From contig JAIKWF010000012.1 of NCBI GenBank assembly GCA_024685005.1, positions 1-64,000 of the forward strand: a stretch of DNA of 64,000 nucleotides. The letters are read 5' to 3'. Of this stretch, positions 9,412 through 17,803 are shown one piece after another (the stretch's first letter is position 1; each line of letters starts with the position of its first letter). Origin of the DNA: Lachnospiraceae bacterium. Lineage in GTDB: Bacteria > Bacillota > Clostridia > Lachnospirales > Lachnospiraceae. A model generated the notes under the pieces. That model saw only the letters and a list, made by a program, of their open reading frames with translations, was not told the DNA's origin and made no database searches. A program made the translations under genes and the position numbers.

Positions 9412-10780
9412 TCGGATAGTTATGATCAAAGCATGCCTTGCACAGCGGCAGGCCGCCTGTCATTTCCCGGAAATCGGAAATATCCAGATATTTCAGAGAA
9501 TCCGCGCCAATACTTTTCCGCACATCCTCCGTGGAATGCTCTGAGGCGATAAGCTGCCCTGCGCTGGGCACATCGGTGCCATAGTAGCAGGGATATAAAA
9601 AGGGAGGTGAACTGATCCGTACATGCACAGAAGCCGCGCCGGCTTCCCTGAGCATAGCAATGATCTGCCGCATGGTATTGCCTCTTACGATGGAATCATC
9701 GATAAGTACGATCCGCTTGCCCTCCACCACACTCTTTATAACGGAAAGCTTCATGCGCACGGCATTTTTCCGTTCCTCATCCGTGGGCTTGATAAAGCTT
9801 CTGCCGATATAGCTGTTTTTATGAAACAGCAGGGAAAAAGGAATGCCGGAAGCTTCAGCATACCCCTGGGCTGCCACCAGTCCGGAATCCGGCACACCCG
9901 CTACGATATCCGCATCGGGAATATCGGTTTTGGCAAGAGCCTGTCCCGCTTTTTTTCTGGCATCATACACATAGATCCCGTCAATGACTGAATCGTTTCT
10001 TGCAAAATAGATATACTCAAACACGCAATGGGCCATTTTCTTTTTGCACAAAGACTCATCGCTTTTTACGCCGTCCTTTGTCACGGTTATGATCTCTCCC
10101 GGCCTTACGTCACGGATCAGTTTTCCCCCTACGGAAAGGATAGCTGCGCTTTCGGAGGCAAAAATGTAATTTCCGTCTTTTTCCCCGAATACCAGCGGCT
10201 TTAATCCCAGAGGATCACGAAAGGCGATCATTTTTCTCGGACTCATGACGATACAGGCATAGCCGCCCTTCATAACGCCGGCTACTTTATGTACCGCTTC
10301 TTCGATATTTTTGCTTCGCACTCTCTTGCTGACGATCTCATATGCAAGCACTTCCGAATCCGTGGTTGTATAATGTGCCTGCCCCCGGTGCATCTGCTTT
10401 TCTTTCATGGCATCTGCGTTGATCAGATTCCCGTTGTGCACAAGAGCAAGGCTTCCTTTGATGTAATTCATGGCAATGGGCTGGGCATTTTCCACGGTGC
10501 TTCCCCCCGTTGTGGAGTAACGCACATGTCCCACACCGATGTTGCCGGAAAGCCGCGTCATATCTTCGGATGTGAATACTTCACTCACAAGACCCATGCC
10601 TTTTTTCACGGTAATATTTCCTTTGGGTCCTGCGGTATCACACACGGCAATCCCCGCTGATTCCTGGCCTCTGTGCTGCAGTGCCATCAGGCCGCTGTAC
10701 AATGCATGGGATACCTGATTCCCTTCCGGACTGTAGATTCCGAACACGCCGCATTCTTCATGGACTTTATCCATTATCAT
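9404..10780 (-). CDS. purF: Amidophosphoribosyltransferase
   Basis: A 458-residue enzyme that makes 5-phosphoribosylamine from PRPP and glutamine, the first committed step of purine synthesis. The class II amidotransferase Cys is near the start (EECGVFGIY). The PRPP-binding motif VLIDDSIVRGNT lies near residue 345, and cysteines of the Bacillus-type Fe-S form are present (CYYG, CKAC). An upstream extension of the frame runs through the hairpin leader and is not coding. ATG at 10780 has AGGAGAG five bases upstream and gives a normal length. The -10/-35 and attenuator upstream place it in the nitrogen leader family, which is unusual for a purine gene. Confidence 0.93.
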   Translation of the reverse strand: MIMDKVHEECGVFGIYSPEGNQVSHALYSGLMALQHRGQESAGIAVCDTAGPKGNITVKKGMGLVSEVFTSEDMTRLSGNIGVGHVRYSTTGGSTVENAQPIAMNYIKGSLALVHNGNLINADAMKEKQMHRGQAHYTTTDSEVLAYEIVSKRVRSKNIEEAVHKVAGVMKGGYACIVMSPRKMIAFRDPLGLKPLVFGEKDGNYIFASESAAILSVGGKLIRDVRPGEIITVTKDGVKSDESLCKKKMAHCVFEYIYFARNDSVIDGIYVYDARKKAGQALAKTDIPDADIVAGVPDSGLVAAQGYAEASGIPFSLLFHKNSYIGRSFIKPTDEERKNAVRMKLSVIKSVVEGKRIVLIDDSIVRGNTMRQIIAMLREAGAASVHVRISSPPFLYPCYYGTDVPSAGQLIASEHSTEDVRKSIGADSLKYLDISDFREMTGGLPLCKACFDHNYPIT

Positions 10781-10811
10781 ATCTGCTCTCCTGTCAATCC
10801 CTTTGTCTGAT

Positions 10812-10859
10812 AAAAAAGTAGAAAGCGCCCCGGAGAAATCTCCGAGACGCCTTTGTCTC
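10812..10859 (-). promoter_or_regulatory. purF leader: hexaloop hairpin overlapping an intrinsic terminator
   Basis: Minus-strand hairpin GAGAC-[AAAGGC]-GUCUC (10859-10844) overlaps a terminator whose left arm GCGUCUCGGAGA pairs with UCUCCGGGGCGC across a two-base loop, then UUUCUACUUUUUU. The loop and 3' arm of the small hairpin are the left arm of the terminator. The predicted transcription start (about 10865) is only six bases before the hairpin, so it is the very 5' end of the RNA. Confidence 0.82.
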
Positions 10860-10871
10860 AATACGTATTCA

Positions 10872-10900
10872 ACTTTACACCCGAAGGGAAAAAACGTCAA
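10872..10900 (-). promoter_or_regulatory. purF promoter
   Basis: TTGACG (10900-10895), 17-bp spacer, TAAAGT (10877-10872) on the minus strand. The -35 hexamer overlaps the stop codon of the upstream dehydratase-like gene. The bases GGTGTAA spanning the -10 are shared with the asnB promoter. Confidence 0.75.
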
Positions 10901-11931
10901 CCCATTTTTCCGATCCGTGTTTTTGACTGTTCCAATGCCTCGATCACGTCGTCGCACCACTTGTCAAATTCCGGGTCAGGGACCTGACACTCTTCATGGG
11001 ACAGGACATAATCCAGCGCGATACGAACGCCCCTGTGGAAAGGGATCGTTGTCTGCATACCCGGCACCAGTCTTTTTAATTTACTGTTGTCAAACACCAC
11101 CGAAACGGATTTGTCGCCGATAAGGCTTCCTTCAAAATCGAATCCCAGATGATCACCCACATCGCTGAGATAATCGGAAGATACATGATACGCATGAAGT
11201 GGAACCCCAAGAGCATCCGCAATGGTCCGGTAGATCTGATTCCAGGTAAGGATTTCATCTCCTGTGATCTGGAAGGATTCGCCGATGGCATGTCTGTTGC
11301 CCATAAGACCTATGTACCCGGTAGCAAAATCCTCATTAAAGGTCACCGCCCAAAGGCTGGTGCCGTCTCCCTGAATGATCACGTGCTTTTCTTCCTGCAT
11401 CCGTTTGATCACCTGATAAAACCCCTTTTTTCCATGTACGCCAAGGGGAATGTTCCTCTCGTCATAAGTATGACTGGGTCTTACGATGGTGACAGGAAAA
11501 CCCTCTTCTCTGTATTTTTGCATCAAAAATTCTTCGCAGGCAATTTTATTGCGGGAGTACTCCCAATGGGGATTGGCAAGGGTTGTGCCTTCCGTGATCA
11601 CATAGTGAGCTGCCGGTTTGTTGTAAGCCGATGCGGAGCTGATATAAATGTACTGATTCGTTTTTCCCGCAAACAGTCTGTAGTCCCGCTCTACCTGATC
11701 CACGGTAAAACCGATGAACTCTCCCACCACATCAAACTCCATACCGGACAAAGCTTCCCGGGCAGCTTTTTCATCTGTGATATCGCAGATGATCTGATGC
11801 ACGCCTGCCGGCACCTCATCTTTTCTGTTGCCTCTGTTTAAAAGCCATACTTCCCATCCCGGGTCTTTTGCCAGCTTCTTTACGATCCCCATACTGATCG
11901 TGCCGGTACCACCAATGAATAAAGCCTTCAT
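10897..11931 (-). CDS. Extended SDR: NAD-dependent epimerase/dehydratase
   Basis: A 344-residue extended short-chain dehydrogenase. The N-terminal dinucleotide motif is GGTGTISMG (residues 8-16), and Asp/Asn at DITD and a Ser-Ser-Ala-x-x-Y segment (ISSASAYN) take the place of the catalytic Ser/Tyr region. The relatives act on nucleotide sugars or are atypical SDRs; the substrate is unknown. AAGGAG eight bases before the ATG overlaps the stop of the alcohol dehydrogenase gene, 12 bp upstream, so the two form an operon. Confidence 0.8.
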   Translation of the reverse strand: MKALFIGGTGTISMGIVKKLAKDPGWEVWLLNRGNRKDEVPAGVHQIICDITDEKAAREALSGMEFDVVGEFIGFTVDQVERDYRLFAGKTNQYIYISSASAYNKPAAHYVITEGTTLANPHWEYSRNKIACEEFLMQKYREEGFPVTIVRPSHTYDERNIPLGVHGKKGFYQVIKRMQEEKHVIIQGDGTSLWAVTFNEDFATGYIGLMGNRHAIGESFQITGDEILTWNQIYRTIADALGVPLHAYHVSSDYLSDVGDHLGFDFEGSLIGDKSVSVVFDNSKLKRLVPGMQTTIPFHRGVRIALDYVLSHEECQVPDPEFDKWCDDVIEALEQSKTRIGKMG

Positions 11932-11943
11932 ACGCGTTTCTCC

Positions 11944-13119
11944 TTACACCATCATCTCATAAATCTTTGTGCAGTCCTCTTCATCAAGCGTTACAAATCC
12001 GGTAAGGGATCCTTCTCTTCCATTACCGCGGCAAAGTACCTCAACAAGTTTGGGGATGTCCTCTTTCTTTGCTCCCAGCTCTTCAAAATTCTTCGGCATA
12101 CCGATGGAACAAAGGAAATTTTGGAATGCAGCAATACCTTCCAGCGCTGTCACCTCCGGATGATCAAAGTCCATCTGACAGCCCCAGACACGAACAGCCA
12201 CCTTTGCAAAACGCATCACATCATGTTTGTAGACATATCTGTGCACTGCAGGCATGGTAACCGCAAGGCCTGCGCCGTGTGCACAGTCATAAAGTGCGGA
12301 AAGTTCATGTTCGATGTCATGACTGGTCCAGTCCTGGCTTCTTCCAACGCCGCAGCTGTTGTTATGGGCCATCATACCTGCCCACATGATATTGGCTCTG
12401 GCCTCATAGTTATTGGGATCCGCAATGACTCTCGGTCCTTCATGCTTCATAGTCAAAAGTAATGCTTCAATGAGTCTGTCGGTCACTTCCACCTCTTTTG
12501 AATTGGTCAGGTACCGCTCATAAAGGTGCGCCATGATATCGGTAATTCCCGCTGCAGACTGATAAGCCGGCAGAGTCTGGGTAAGAGCCGGATTCAAAAT
12601 AGAAAACTTCGGGCGGATCGCATCGCCGCTGGCGCCACGCTTGAACATGCCCTCTTCTTTTGTGATCACGGAGTCCGGGCTGCCCTCGCTTCCGGCTGCC
12701 GCAATCGTCAGGATCGTTCCCACGGGAAGCGCTTTTTCAATCCGTTTTCCACTGTAAAAATCCCAAAAATCGCCGTCATATACAACACCTGCCGCGATGG
12801 CTTTGGAGGAATCAATGACGCTTCCGCCGCCTACAGCCAGCACAAAATCAACACCTTCATTTTTGCAAAGTTCAATTCCTTCATACACCAGTCCGCTTCT
12901 GGGATTGGGCTTGACGCCTCCCAGCATCACATAAGGGATCCCCTCTTTTTTCAGGGATGCTTCCACTCTGTCCAAAAGCCCCGAGCTCTTTGCGCTCTTT
13001 CCTCCGTAATGGATCAGGACCTTACTGCCGCCAAAGCGCTTCACGTATTCTCCGGTCTGCTGCTCCGTATCTTTACCGAATGCAAAAAAAGTGGGGGAAT
13101 AGAAGGTGAAATTTTCCAT
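11944..13119 (-). CDS. Iron-containing alcohol dehydrogenase
   Basis: A 391-residue group III (iron-dependent) dehydrogenase, similar in layout to butanol dehydrogenase/YqhD. It shows GGKSAKSSG, the GGGSVID cofactor motif near residue 94, and metal-ligand histidines in ITDIMAHLYE, TSHDIEHELSALYDCAHGAGLA and MPAVHRYVY. It would interconvert an aldehyde and an alcohol with NAD(P)H. An in-frame TTG seven codons earlier lacks a ribosome site of its own; the ATG at 13119 has AAAGGAG ten bases upstream. It is divergent from an AraC regulator that probably controls it. Confidence 0.88.
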   Translation of the reverse strand: MENFTFYSPTFFAFGKDTEQQTGEYVKRFGGSKVLIHYGGKSAKSSGLLDRVEASLKKEGIPYVMLGGVKPNPRSGLVYEGIELCKNEGVDFVLAVGGGSVIDSSKAIAAGVVYDGDFWDFYSGKRIEKALPVGTILTIAAAGSEGSPDSVITKEEGMFKRGASGDAIRPKFSILNPALTQTLPAYQSAAGITDIMAHLYERYLTNSKEVEVTDRLIEALLLTMKHEGPRVIADPNNYEARANIMWAGMMAHNNSCGVGRSQDWTSHDIEHELSALYDCAHGAGLAVTMPAVHRYVYKHDVMRFAKVAVRVWGCQMDFDHPEVTALEGIAAFQNFLCSIGMPKNFEELGAKKEDIPKLVEVLCRGNGREGSLTGFVTLDEEDCTKIYEMMV

Positions 13120-13237
13120 AAAAAGAATTCTCCTTTCCAAATTTCAAGTTTTTCGTTTCTAATGCCCGTTCTTTCTTGAGTGTAATGGAAAACAGATAAA
13201 AAAGCCATCGGAAACCCTATCAGTTTTGACCGAATTT

Positions 13238-13246
13238 TGTTATAAT
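13238..13246 (+). promoter_or_regulatory. Extended -10 promoter for the AraC-type regulator
   Basis: TGTTATAAT on the plus strand at 13238-13246 is an extended -10 element, 51 bp before the regulator's start codon. No good -35 is present at 17 bp, as is usual for this promoter class. The 178 bp between the divergent genes should also hold the dehydrogenase promoter, which I could not place. Confidence 0.55.
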
Positions 13247-13297
13247 ATAGGAGATTAAATCCGCATTTTTGCGTTACAGCAGTAAAGGACAAAAATC

Positions 13298-14137
13298 ATG
13301 AATAGAGAAATCATTAAATATCCTAATGTACATGGCGTTTCGCTGACAAAAAAAGGGACCCCCACCTCTTTTCCGTCTCACTGGCACACGTCTGCCGAAT
13401 TTGTGCTAATCCGAAAAAAAGGGTGTCGGTACCGGATCGGTGATGATATATACACCCCGGAAGCCGGCGATCTTCTGATCATCTGGCCCCGGGAACTGCA
13501 CGAGATCCTCAGTGCTCCCAAGGACGGCTACACGCTGCTGCAATGTTCCTCTGCCATCATGGAAAGCAGTACCGATATTGCCGCCGCTAACCGTTTCATG
13601 GTGAAATGCCATCATATTTCCAAAGCAGCTCATCCCCAGCTGGCAAAGGAGCTGGCAGATCTGATCAGCAACCTGTCAGAGATCTATAAAAATGAAACCT
13701 ATTTCAAAGAAACGAAGTGCAGAGTTGAGATCTATAAGATCCTGATTTTGATCGGGGAACATGTGATTTCCGAACAGCGCGAGATCCTCGGAAACGAGTT
13801 TTCCGATATTGCCTGGGGCTATATCAGACATGCCTGCGGCTATCTTTGCGAGCACGCGGGTGAAGATATTTCACAAAAAGATGTGGCTGCCGAAGTGGGA
13901 CTGAGTCCATTTTATTTTTCCAAGCTTTTCCGGGAATATACCCATATGAGCTTCCCTGCTTATCTGGCGGATATGCGAGTGCAGAATGCCATCGCCCTTT
14001 TGGCGAATGAAAAATTGTCCATCACCGACTGTGCTTTCCAGTCCGGCTTTCAATCCACCACTACATTCAATAAAATCTTTCGGGAGTCCACCGGCTGTAC
14101 TCCCAGAGAATACAGAAAAATGCATTCTAATGCCTAG
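13298..14137 (+). CDS. AraC-family transcriptional regulator
   Basis: A 279-residue regulator. The N-terminal half is a cupin-like sensor (SHWHTSAEFVLIRKKGCRYRIG ... DLLIIWPRELHEI). The C-terminal 100 residues carry two AraC HTH motifs: SQKDVAAEVGLSPFYFSKLF and SITDCAFQSGFQSTTTFNKIFRE, ending with TPREYRK. It sits head-to-head with the alcohol dehydrogenase operon, the usual place for a regulator of the neighbouring genes; the inducer is unknown. AAAGGAC seven bases upstream supports the start. Confidence 0.9.
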   Translation: MNREIIKYPNVHGVSLTKKGTPTSFPSHWHTSAEFVLIRKKGCRYRIGDDIYTPEAGDLLIIWPRELHEILSAPKDGYTLLQCSSAIMESSTDIAAANRFMVKCHHISKAAHPQLAKELADLISNLSEIYKNETYFKETKCRVEIYKILILIGEHVISEQREILGNEFSDIAWGYIRHACGYLCEHAGEDISQKDVAAEVGLSPFYFSKLFREYTHMSFPAYLADMRVQNAIALLANEKLSITDCAFQSGFQSTTTFNKIFRESTGCTPREYRKMHSNA

Positions 14138-14294
14138 TAGGATTTGCAAAAAACGGTCAAAACATATCAGGAATTGACTGTCTTTCCCTTCTTCTATGAA
14201 CTAAAATGGGTTGGAAAAAATGTTGCAGAAAGAACTACTCTTTACACACCCTCTCAATATGGCGGATGCAGCACCGTCATCCCTACCCATTATC

Positions 14295-14321
14295 AACCGG
14301 GAGGCAGGATGCCTCCCGGTT
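14295..14321 (+). terminator. Terminator between convergent araC-type and cotH-type genes
   Basis: A perfect 12-bp inverted repeat AACCGGGAGGCA / TGCCTCCCGGTT with a three-base loop, followed on the plus strand by TAATATTTTA. The minus side has no T-run, so it works best for the plus-strand regulator. Confidence 0.7.
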
Positions 14322-14327
14322 AATATT

Positions 14328-16151
14328 TTACGCATCATTATTCTTTGCATCAGTCACGTTTTCCCCGGCTTCTTTCATATTCGGTGCATTCTGTCCGGGT
14401 TTTGTCATATCTCCATTCTGATCCTTTCCACCCTGGAAACCGCCTCCCATGGAGCCCATATCCGATAAGGTAATGTCGGAAGCATCAATCAGATTGGAGT
14501 CATCCTCTTTTTGCCCTGCGTCCGTTGTAGGGATAAGGCCTGAAAGCTGCCCATCAATACTTTCGCATCGGAGAGTTACAAAGGATTCCATGGTCTTCAC
14601 TGCTTTTTCAAACTCTTCCATGGTGCAGAACTTCGTAGGATCTTTTTCAACATACTCCCTGATCATTTCATAGGTATCACTGACAAGCTCCGTCAGATAA
14701 CCGCTTTCATAAAACTGCTCCAAAAATTCCTGATATAATGCATGATACTCCTCCGTATATTCTTCAGATGATGTGATCCAGGAAAACATAGGTCTGTCCG
14801 TATCATCATCTGTAACAGATAAGGGCGTATCGATGGGATCGTTTATGGTTGCCGTTGCATCCTGTCCCTGGAAGGTTCCGAAGGCCAGATTGTAATCCCA
14901 GGGGATCATGGACAGCAGACCGTTTTCCTCATAAAGGTAATAATTATGGATCATATTTCCCGTATAGGAATCACCGTTTATCAGAAAGTTGTGCACTACC
15001 ATATATCGCATAACTTCATCGGTATTGACTGCTTTTTCCACTGCCTGCGTGTCTGCATTTGCAATTCCTTCCGACAGGGATTTCAGTGAACTGATCAGCC
15101 TTTTTTTATCCGAGGTTTTCACCTTTGTCTTGGCATTGTTAAAAATCGTGGAATAGCTGTCAATTTCATTGTCGGAATACTGGAGCTTTACATCCGAGCT
15201 TCCCATTCCCGGGAATCCACCGGGACCGCCGTTTCCTCCGGGGAAGCCGCTTCCTCCGGGGCCGCCGTTTCCACCGGGAAAGCCACCCTTACCGTTTTCC
15301 GTATCACCACCGGTGAAGTTGCCCGGCGGATTTCCCTGCATGGAAGGCCTGCTGCTCTCCGATCCGCTATCCGATTTGCTCTCAGAGTTTGCATCTTTCC
15401 CGGTCTCTTCTTTGGAAACACCATTCTCCGAAACGGTTTTACCACGTTCAAACGGATTATCCATACCCATCTTGTCAAAGTCCATATTCTGCATGTCAAA
15501 ATCGCCGCCTTTTCCTCTTCCGGCGCCAAAGGACATACTGTCCGGCTTATACAGATCGCCGTAATTATTTCCATAGTTTCTCTGCAGGAAAGAATCCTCC
15601 ACCGCCTCTACAGCCAGATACAATCCCCAATCCTCTCCGTTTACCGTGATGTAGCAGAAGCTGACCAGAGGCGAAGCCACGCCAAACTCATTCATGAGCT
15701 TGTAGGAAACATAGTCCTTCATCATGGTATAATCCTGGATCAGATTGTTCAGGCACAGCTTGTCCAGTCCCTGATAATTGCCGGTAGCCTCATAGCAGTC
15801 AAACTCGATCTTCAAGCTGTAACGCTGGCTTCCCAGCTGGGATACGGTGGAAAGGGAAGTATTACCCTTTGCTCTGATGCCCACATTTTTTACGGTTTCA
15901 CCGTCAATGGTAACATCTGCATTGGTATACTCTTCCGATGTGGCTTTCTCGATAAAGCCATCCCAATCATCCATGGTAATGTCTATGGTATGAACGTAGC
16001 TGTCGTCAAAAAGCGTATCTTCATAGCCCAGTGTTACGGAATCATCTGCTTTGATCCCCAGGGCCTCTCCGTTCATAAAAACCGCCGTGATCAGCACCGC
16101 GATGGCTGTAATGATGGCACATATTTTGTCAATATTTTTTCCTGCTGACAT
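14328..16151 (-). CDS. CotH-type kinase family protein with Gly/Pro-rich insert
   Basis: A 607-residue exported protein. A signal anchor covers residues 8-30. The CotH fold follows (HTIDITMDDWDGF, then GIRAKGNTSLS, LNNLIQDYTMMKDYVSYKLM). Between residues 225 and 325 lies a low-complexity segment with imperfect GFPGGNGGPGG repeats. The kinase-like core then resumes with a metal-binding IPWDYNLAFGTF near residue 410. CotH family members are secreted protein kinases first described in spore coats. The gene ends a three-gene set with DUF4956 and VTC proteins, 17 bp after the DUF4956 gene. AAAGGAA precedes the ATG. Confidence 0.85.
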   Translation of the reverse strand: MSAGKNIDKICAIITAIAVLITAVFMNGEALGIKADDSVTLGYEDTLFDDSYVHTIDITMDDWDGFIEKATSEEYTNADVTIDGETVKNVGIRAKGNTSLSTVSQLGSQRYSLKIEFDCYEATGNYQGLDKLCLNNLIQDYTMMKDYVSYKLMNEFGVASPLVSFCYITVNGEDWGLYLAVEAVEDSFLQRNYGNNYGDLYKPDSMSFGAGRGKGGDFDMQNMDFDKMGMDNPFERGKTVSENGVSKEETGKDANSESKSDSGSESSRPSMQGNPPGNFTGGDTENGKGGFPGGNGGPGGSGFPGGNGGPGGFPGMGSSDVKLQYSDNEIDSYSTIFNNAKTKVKTSDKKRLISSLKSLSEGIANADTQAVEKAVNTDEVMRYMVVHNFLINGDSYTGNMIHNYYLYEENGLLSMIPWDYNLAFGTFQGQDATATINDPIDTPLSVTDDDTDRPMFSWITSSEEYTEEYHALYQEFLEQFYESGYLTELVSDTYEMIREYVEKDPTKFCTMEEFEKAVKTMESFVTLRCESIDGQLSGLIPTTDAGQKEDDSNLIDASDITLSDMGSMGGGFQGGKDQNGDMTKPGQNAPNMKEAGENVTDAKNNDA

Positions 16152-16168
16152 ATGCGTTCCTTTCTGAC

Positions 16169-16840
16169 TTATCCGGCATACTCTCCGTTATAGCTTACAA
16201 GCACAGCACTGTTTACTCCGTCCATTCCTGCCAGTTCATTGATGAAATCCGTATTATCGTCTTTCAGTCTGATCTCAATGTTCAGTTCAACACTTCCCTT
16301 CTGGGCACTCTTACTCTTAACACTGAATTTATTTACCTTGGAACGAATATACTCTGTAGCCTTCTGTTCTGAAGCATGGTCGTTGCATCCAAGTACAACA
16401 ATATAAGGCATCAGATGGGATTTTTTATTGGTGAAGATCAAAAGCATAACGCCGATGATGATGCTTCCGAATACTGCAAGAGGCAGCATTCCTGCGGCAA
16501 GTACGATACCCACTGCAATGGACCAGAATAAAAATGCGATATCCAGTGGTTCCTTAATAGCAGCCCTGAAGCGAACGATGGAAAGGGCACCGACCATACC
16601 AAGGGAAAGAACCACATTGCTGGTTACTGCCAGAATAACAAGGGTTGTGATCATGGTAAGGGCCACCAGCGTAACGCCGAAGCTTGTGGAATACATTACG
16701 CCCTGATAGGTCTTTTTATAGATCAGAAAAATAAAGATCCCGATGGCAAACGCCAGTGCCATGGCAAGTACCATATCCAAAATGCTGATGCTGGTCACGT
16801 TCTCCAGAAAGCTTGATTTAAAGATGTCTTTGAATGTCAT
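16169..16840 (-). CDS. DUF4956 membrane protein
   Basis: A 223-residue protein with four predicted membrane helices in residues 20-135, an intervening conserved GALSIVRFRAAIKEP motif typical of DUF4956, and a cytoplasmic C-terminal domain (about 140-223). The family has no established activity but regularly neighbours VTC-domain and CotH proteins, as here. AAAGGAG lies about ten bases before the ATG. Confidence 0.85.
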   Translation of the reverse strand: MTFKDIFKSSFLENVTSISILDMVLAMALAFAIGIFIFLIYKKTYQGVMYSTSFGVTLVALTMITTLVILAVTSNVVLSLGMVGALSIVRFRAAIKEPLDIAFLFWSIAVGIVLAAGMLPLAVFGSIIIGVMLLIFTNKKSHLMPYIVVLGCNDHASEQKATEYIRSKVNKFSVKSKSAQKGSVELNIEIRLKDDNTDFINELAGMDGVNSAVLVSYNGEYAG

Positions 16841-16918
16841 TACTGTGTTCTCCTTTTTCTATTCTCTTATTATTTATTCTTCTTTATCTTCTTGTTTTCC
16901 GGCTGCTTTCTGATAGTT

Positions 16919-17590
16919 CTACAACATCGGCAGTCTGCAGACCTCATACTTGGAAAAGCTTTCCGTTCTGGCATATGGGAGTCTGACCGCATCCCGTATG
17001 ATATCCGGAAGATATCCGTCCCACTTCACTTCCAAAATGCAGATCCCGGGAGCTGCCGGTACGGTAACACATTCGGTGTTTAAAAAATCCACACCGTCAA
17101 GACCAGTCCGAATGTCATAATCCAGGGTCACTCTCACGTTGCCCGGGCCGAAAACAAAGGGTTCTCTGGTATAATCCACAATGGTCTTAGGCCGCAATCT
17201 TTCCCCAACCATTTTGGTATAAAACTCTCTGATCAGCTCATCCCCCGAATCCCGCATCCAGTCGATCCTGCCATCCACTATGCTTTGGGCCTGCTCTTCT
17301 GACAAAGAGGCTGCGACTTTGGTTCCGAGGCCACCGACTTTACTCTTTTTTTCCAGCTGGATAAAAGACGTGTCCTTGTTATAATAACGGATCCTGAATT
17401 TGTGTCTGCGGCTGATCCCTGCCTGTTTTTCCAAAAGTGCTTTGTTTTGCGGGGTATCAAAATAGAGACTTCGGATCAGATATTTACCTTCTATTGCGTG
17501 GGGATCCGGTCTTGCCACCGCCCGCATCCTTTGGCGGATGGCGATCATGTCGGATAGTGTGATCTCATGTTTGCATTCATGTCGAAACAA
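16919..17590 (-). CDS. VTC-domain protein (polyphosphate polymerase-like)
   Basis: About 223 residues forming one VTC domain, the catalytic tunnel fold of yeast Vtc4 that makes polyphosphate from ATP. Visible family features are RHECKHEI at the start, IRSLYFDT, RHKFRIRYY (basic residues lining the tunnel), QLEKKSKVGG, and the final CILEVKWDGYLP. TTG at 17590 is preferred because AAGGAG sits eight bases before it and the protein then begins with the conserved FRHE; an ATG 12 codons earlier has no ribosome site. First gene of the VTC-DUF4956-CotH unit. Confidence 0.8.
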   Translation of the reverse strand: MFRHECKHEITLSDMIAIRQRMRAVARPDPHAIEGKYLIRSLYFDTPQNKALLEKQAGISRRHKFRIRYYNKDTSFIQLEKKSKVGGLGTKVAASLSEEQAQSIVDGRIDWMRDSGDELIREFYTKMVGERLRPKTIVDYTREPFVFGPGNVRVTLDYDIRTGLDGVDFLNTECVTVPAAPGICILEVKWDGYLPDIIRDAVRLPYARTESFSKYEVCRLPML

Positions 17591-17730
17591 AGTTGTATTC
17601 TCCTTGCGATTTGTTTGATGTGACATTGCTGCGTATCGGATATTAAGGACTATAAAACGAAAATGCGACAGAAAAGTGATGAGAATGTGGTGAAAATATG
17701 TCTTTCAGTTCCTGCTTCGCAGTACGAGTT

Positions 17731-17773
17731 AAAAAAAGAAGCAGTTTAAACAAGTAAACTTGTAAACTGCTCC
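17731..17773 (-). terminator. Intrinsic terminator of the amt-glnB gene
   Basis: On the minus strand GCAGUUUA...UAAACUGC (17770-17763 with 17748-17741) forms a stem that can extend over the central CAAGUUUACUUG palindrome. It is followed by UUCUUUUUUU (17740-17731). It is 31 bp downstream of the amt-glnB stop. Confidence 0.8.
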
Positions 17774-17803
17774 TTTTATCACTCTACCGTGAATAGTCAC
17801 ATC

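Noticed and set aside
10844-10859. GAGAC-N6-GTCTC read as a DNA operator at the purF start site
   Set aside because: The arms differ between the five leaders while the six central bases are conserved, the reverse of what a symmetric protein dimer site would show; an RNA hairpin fits better.
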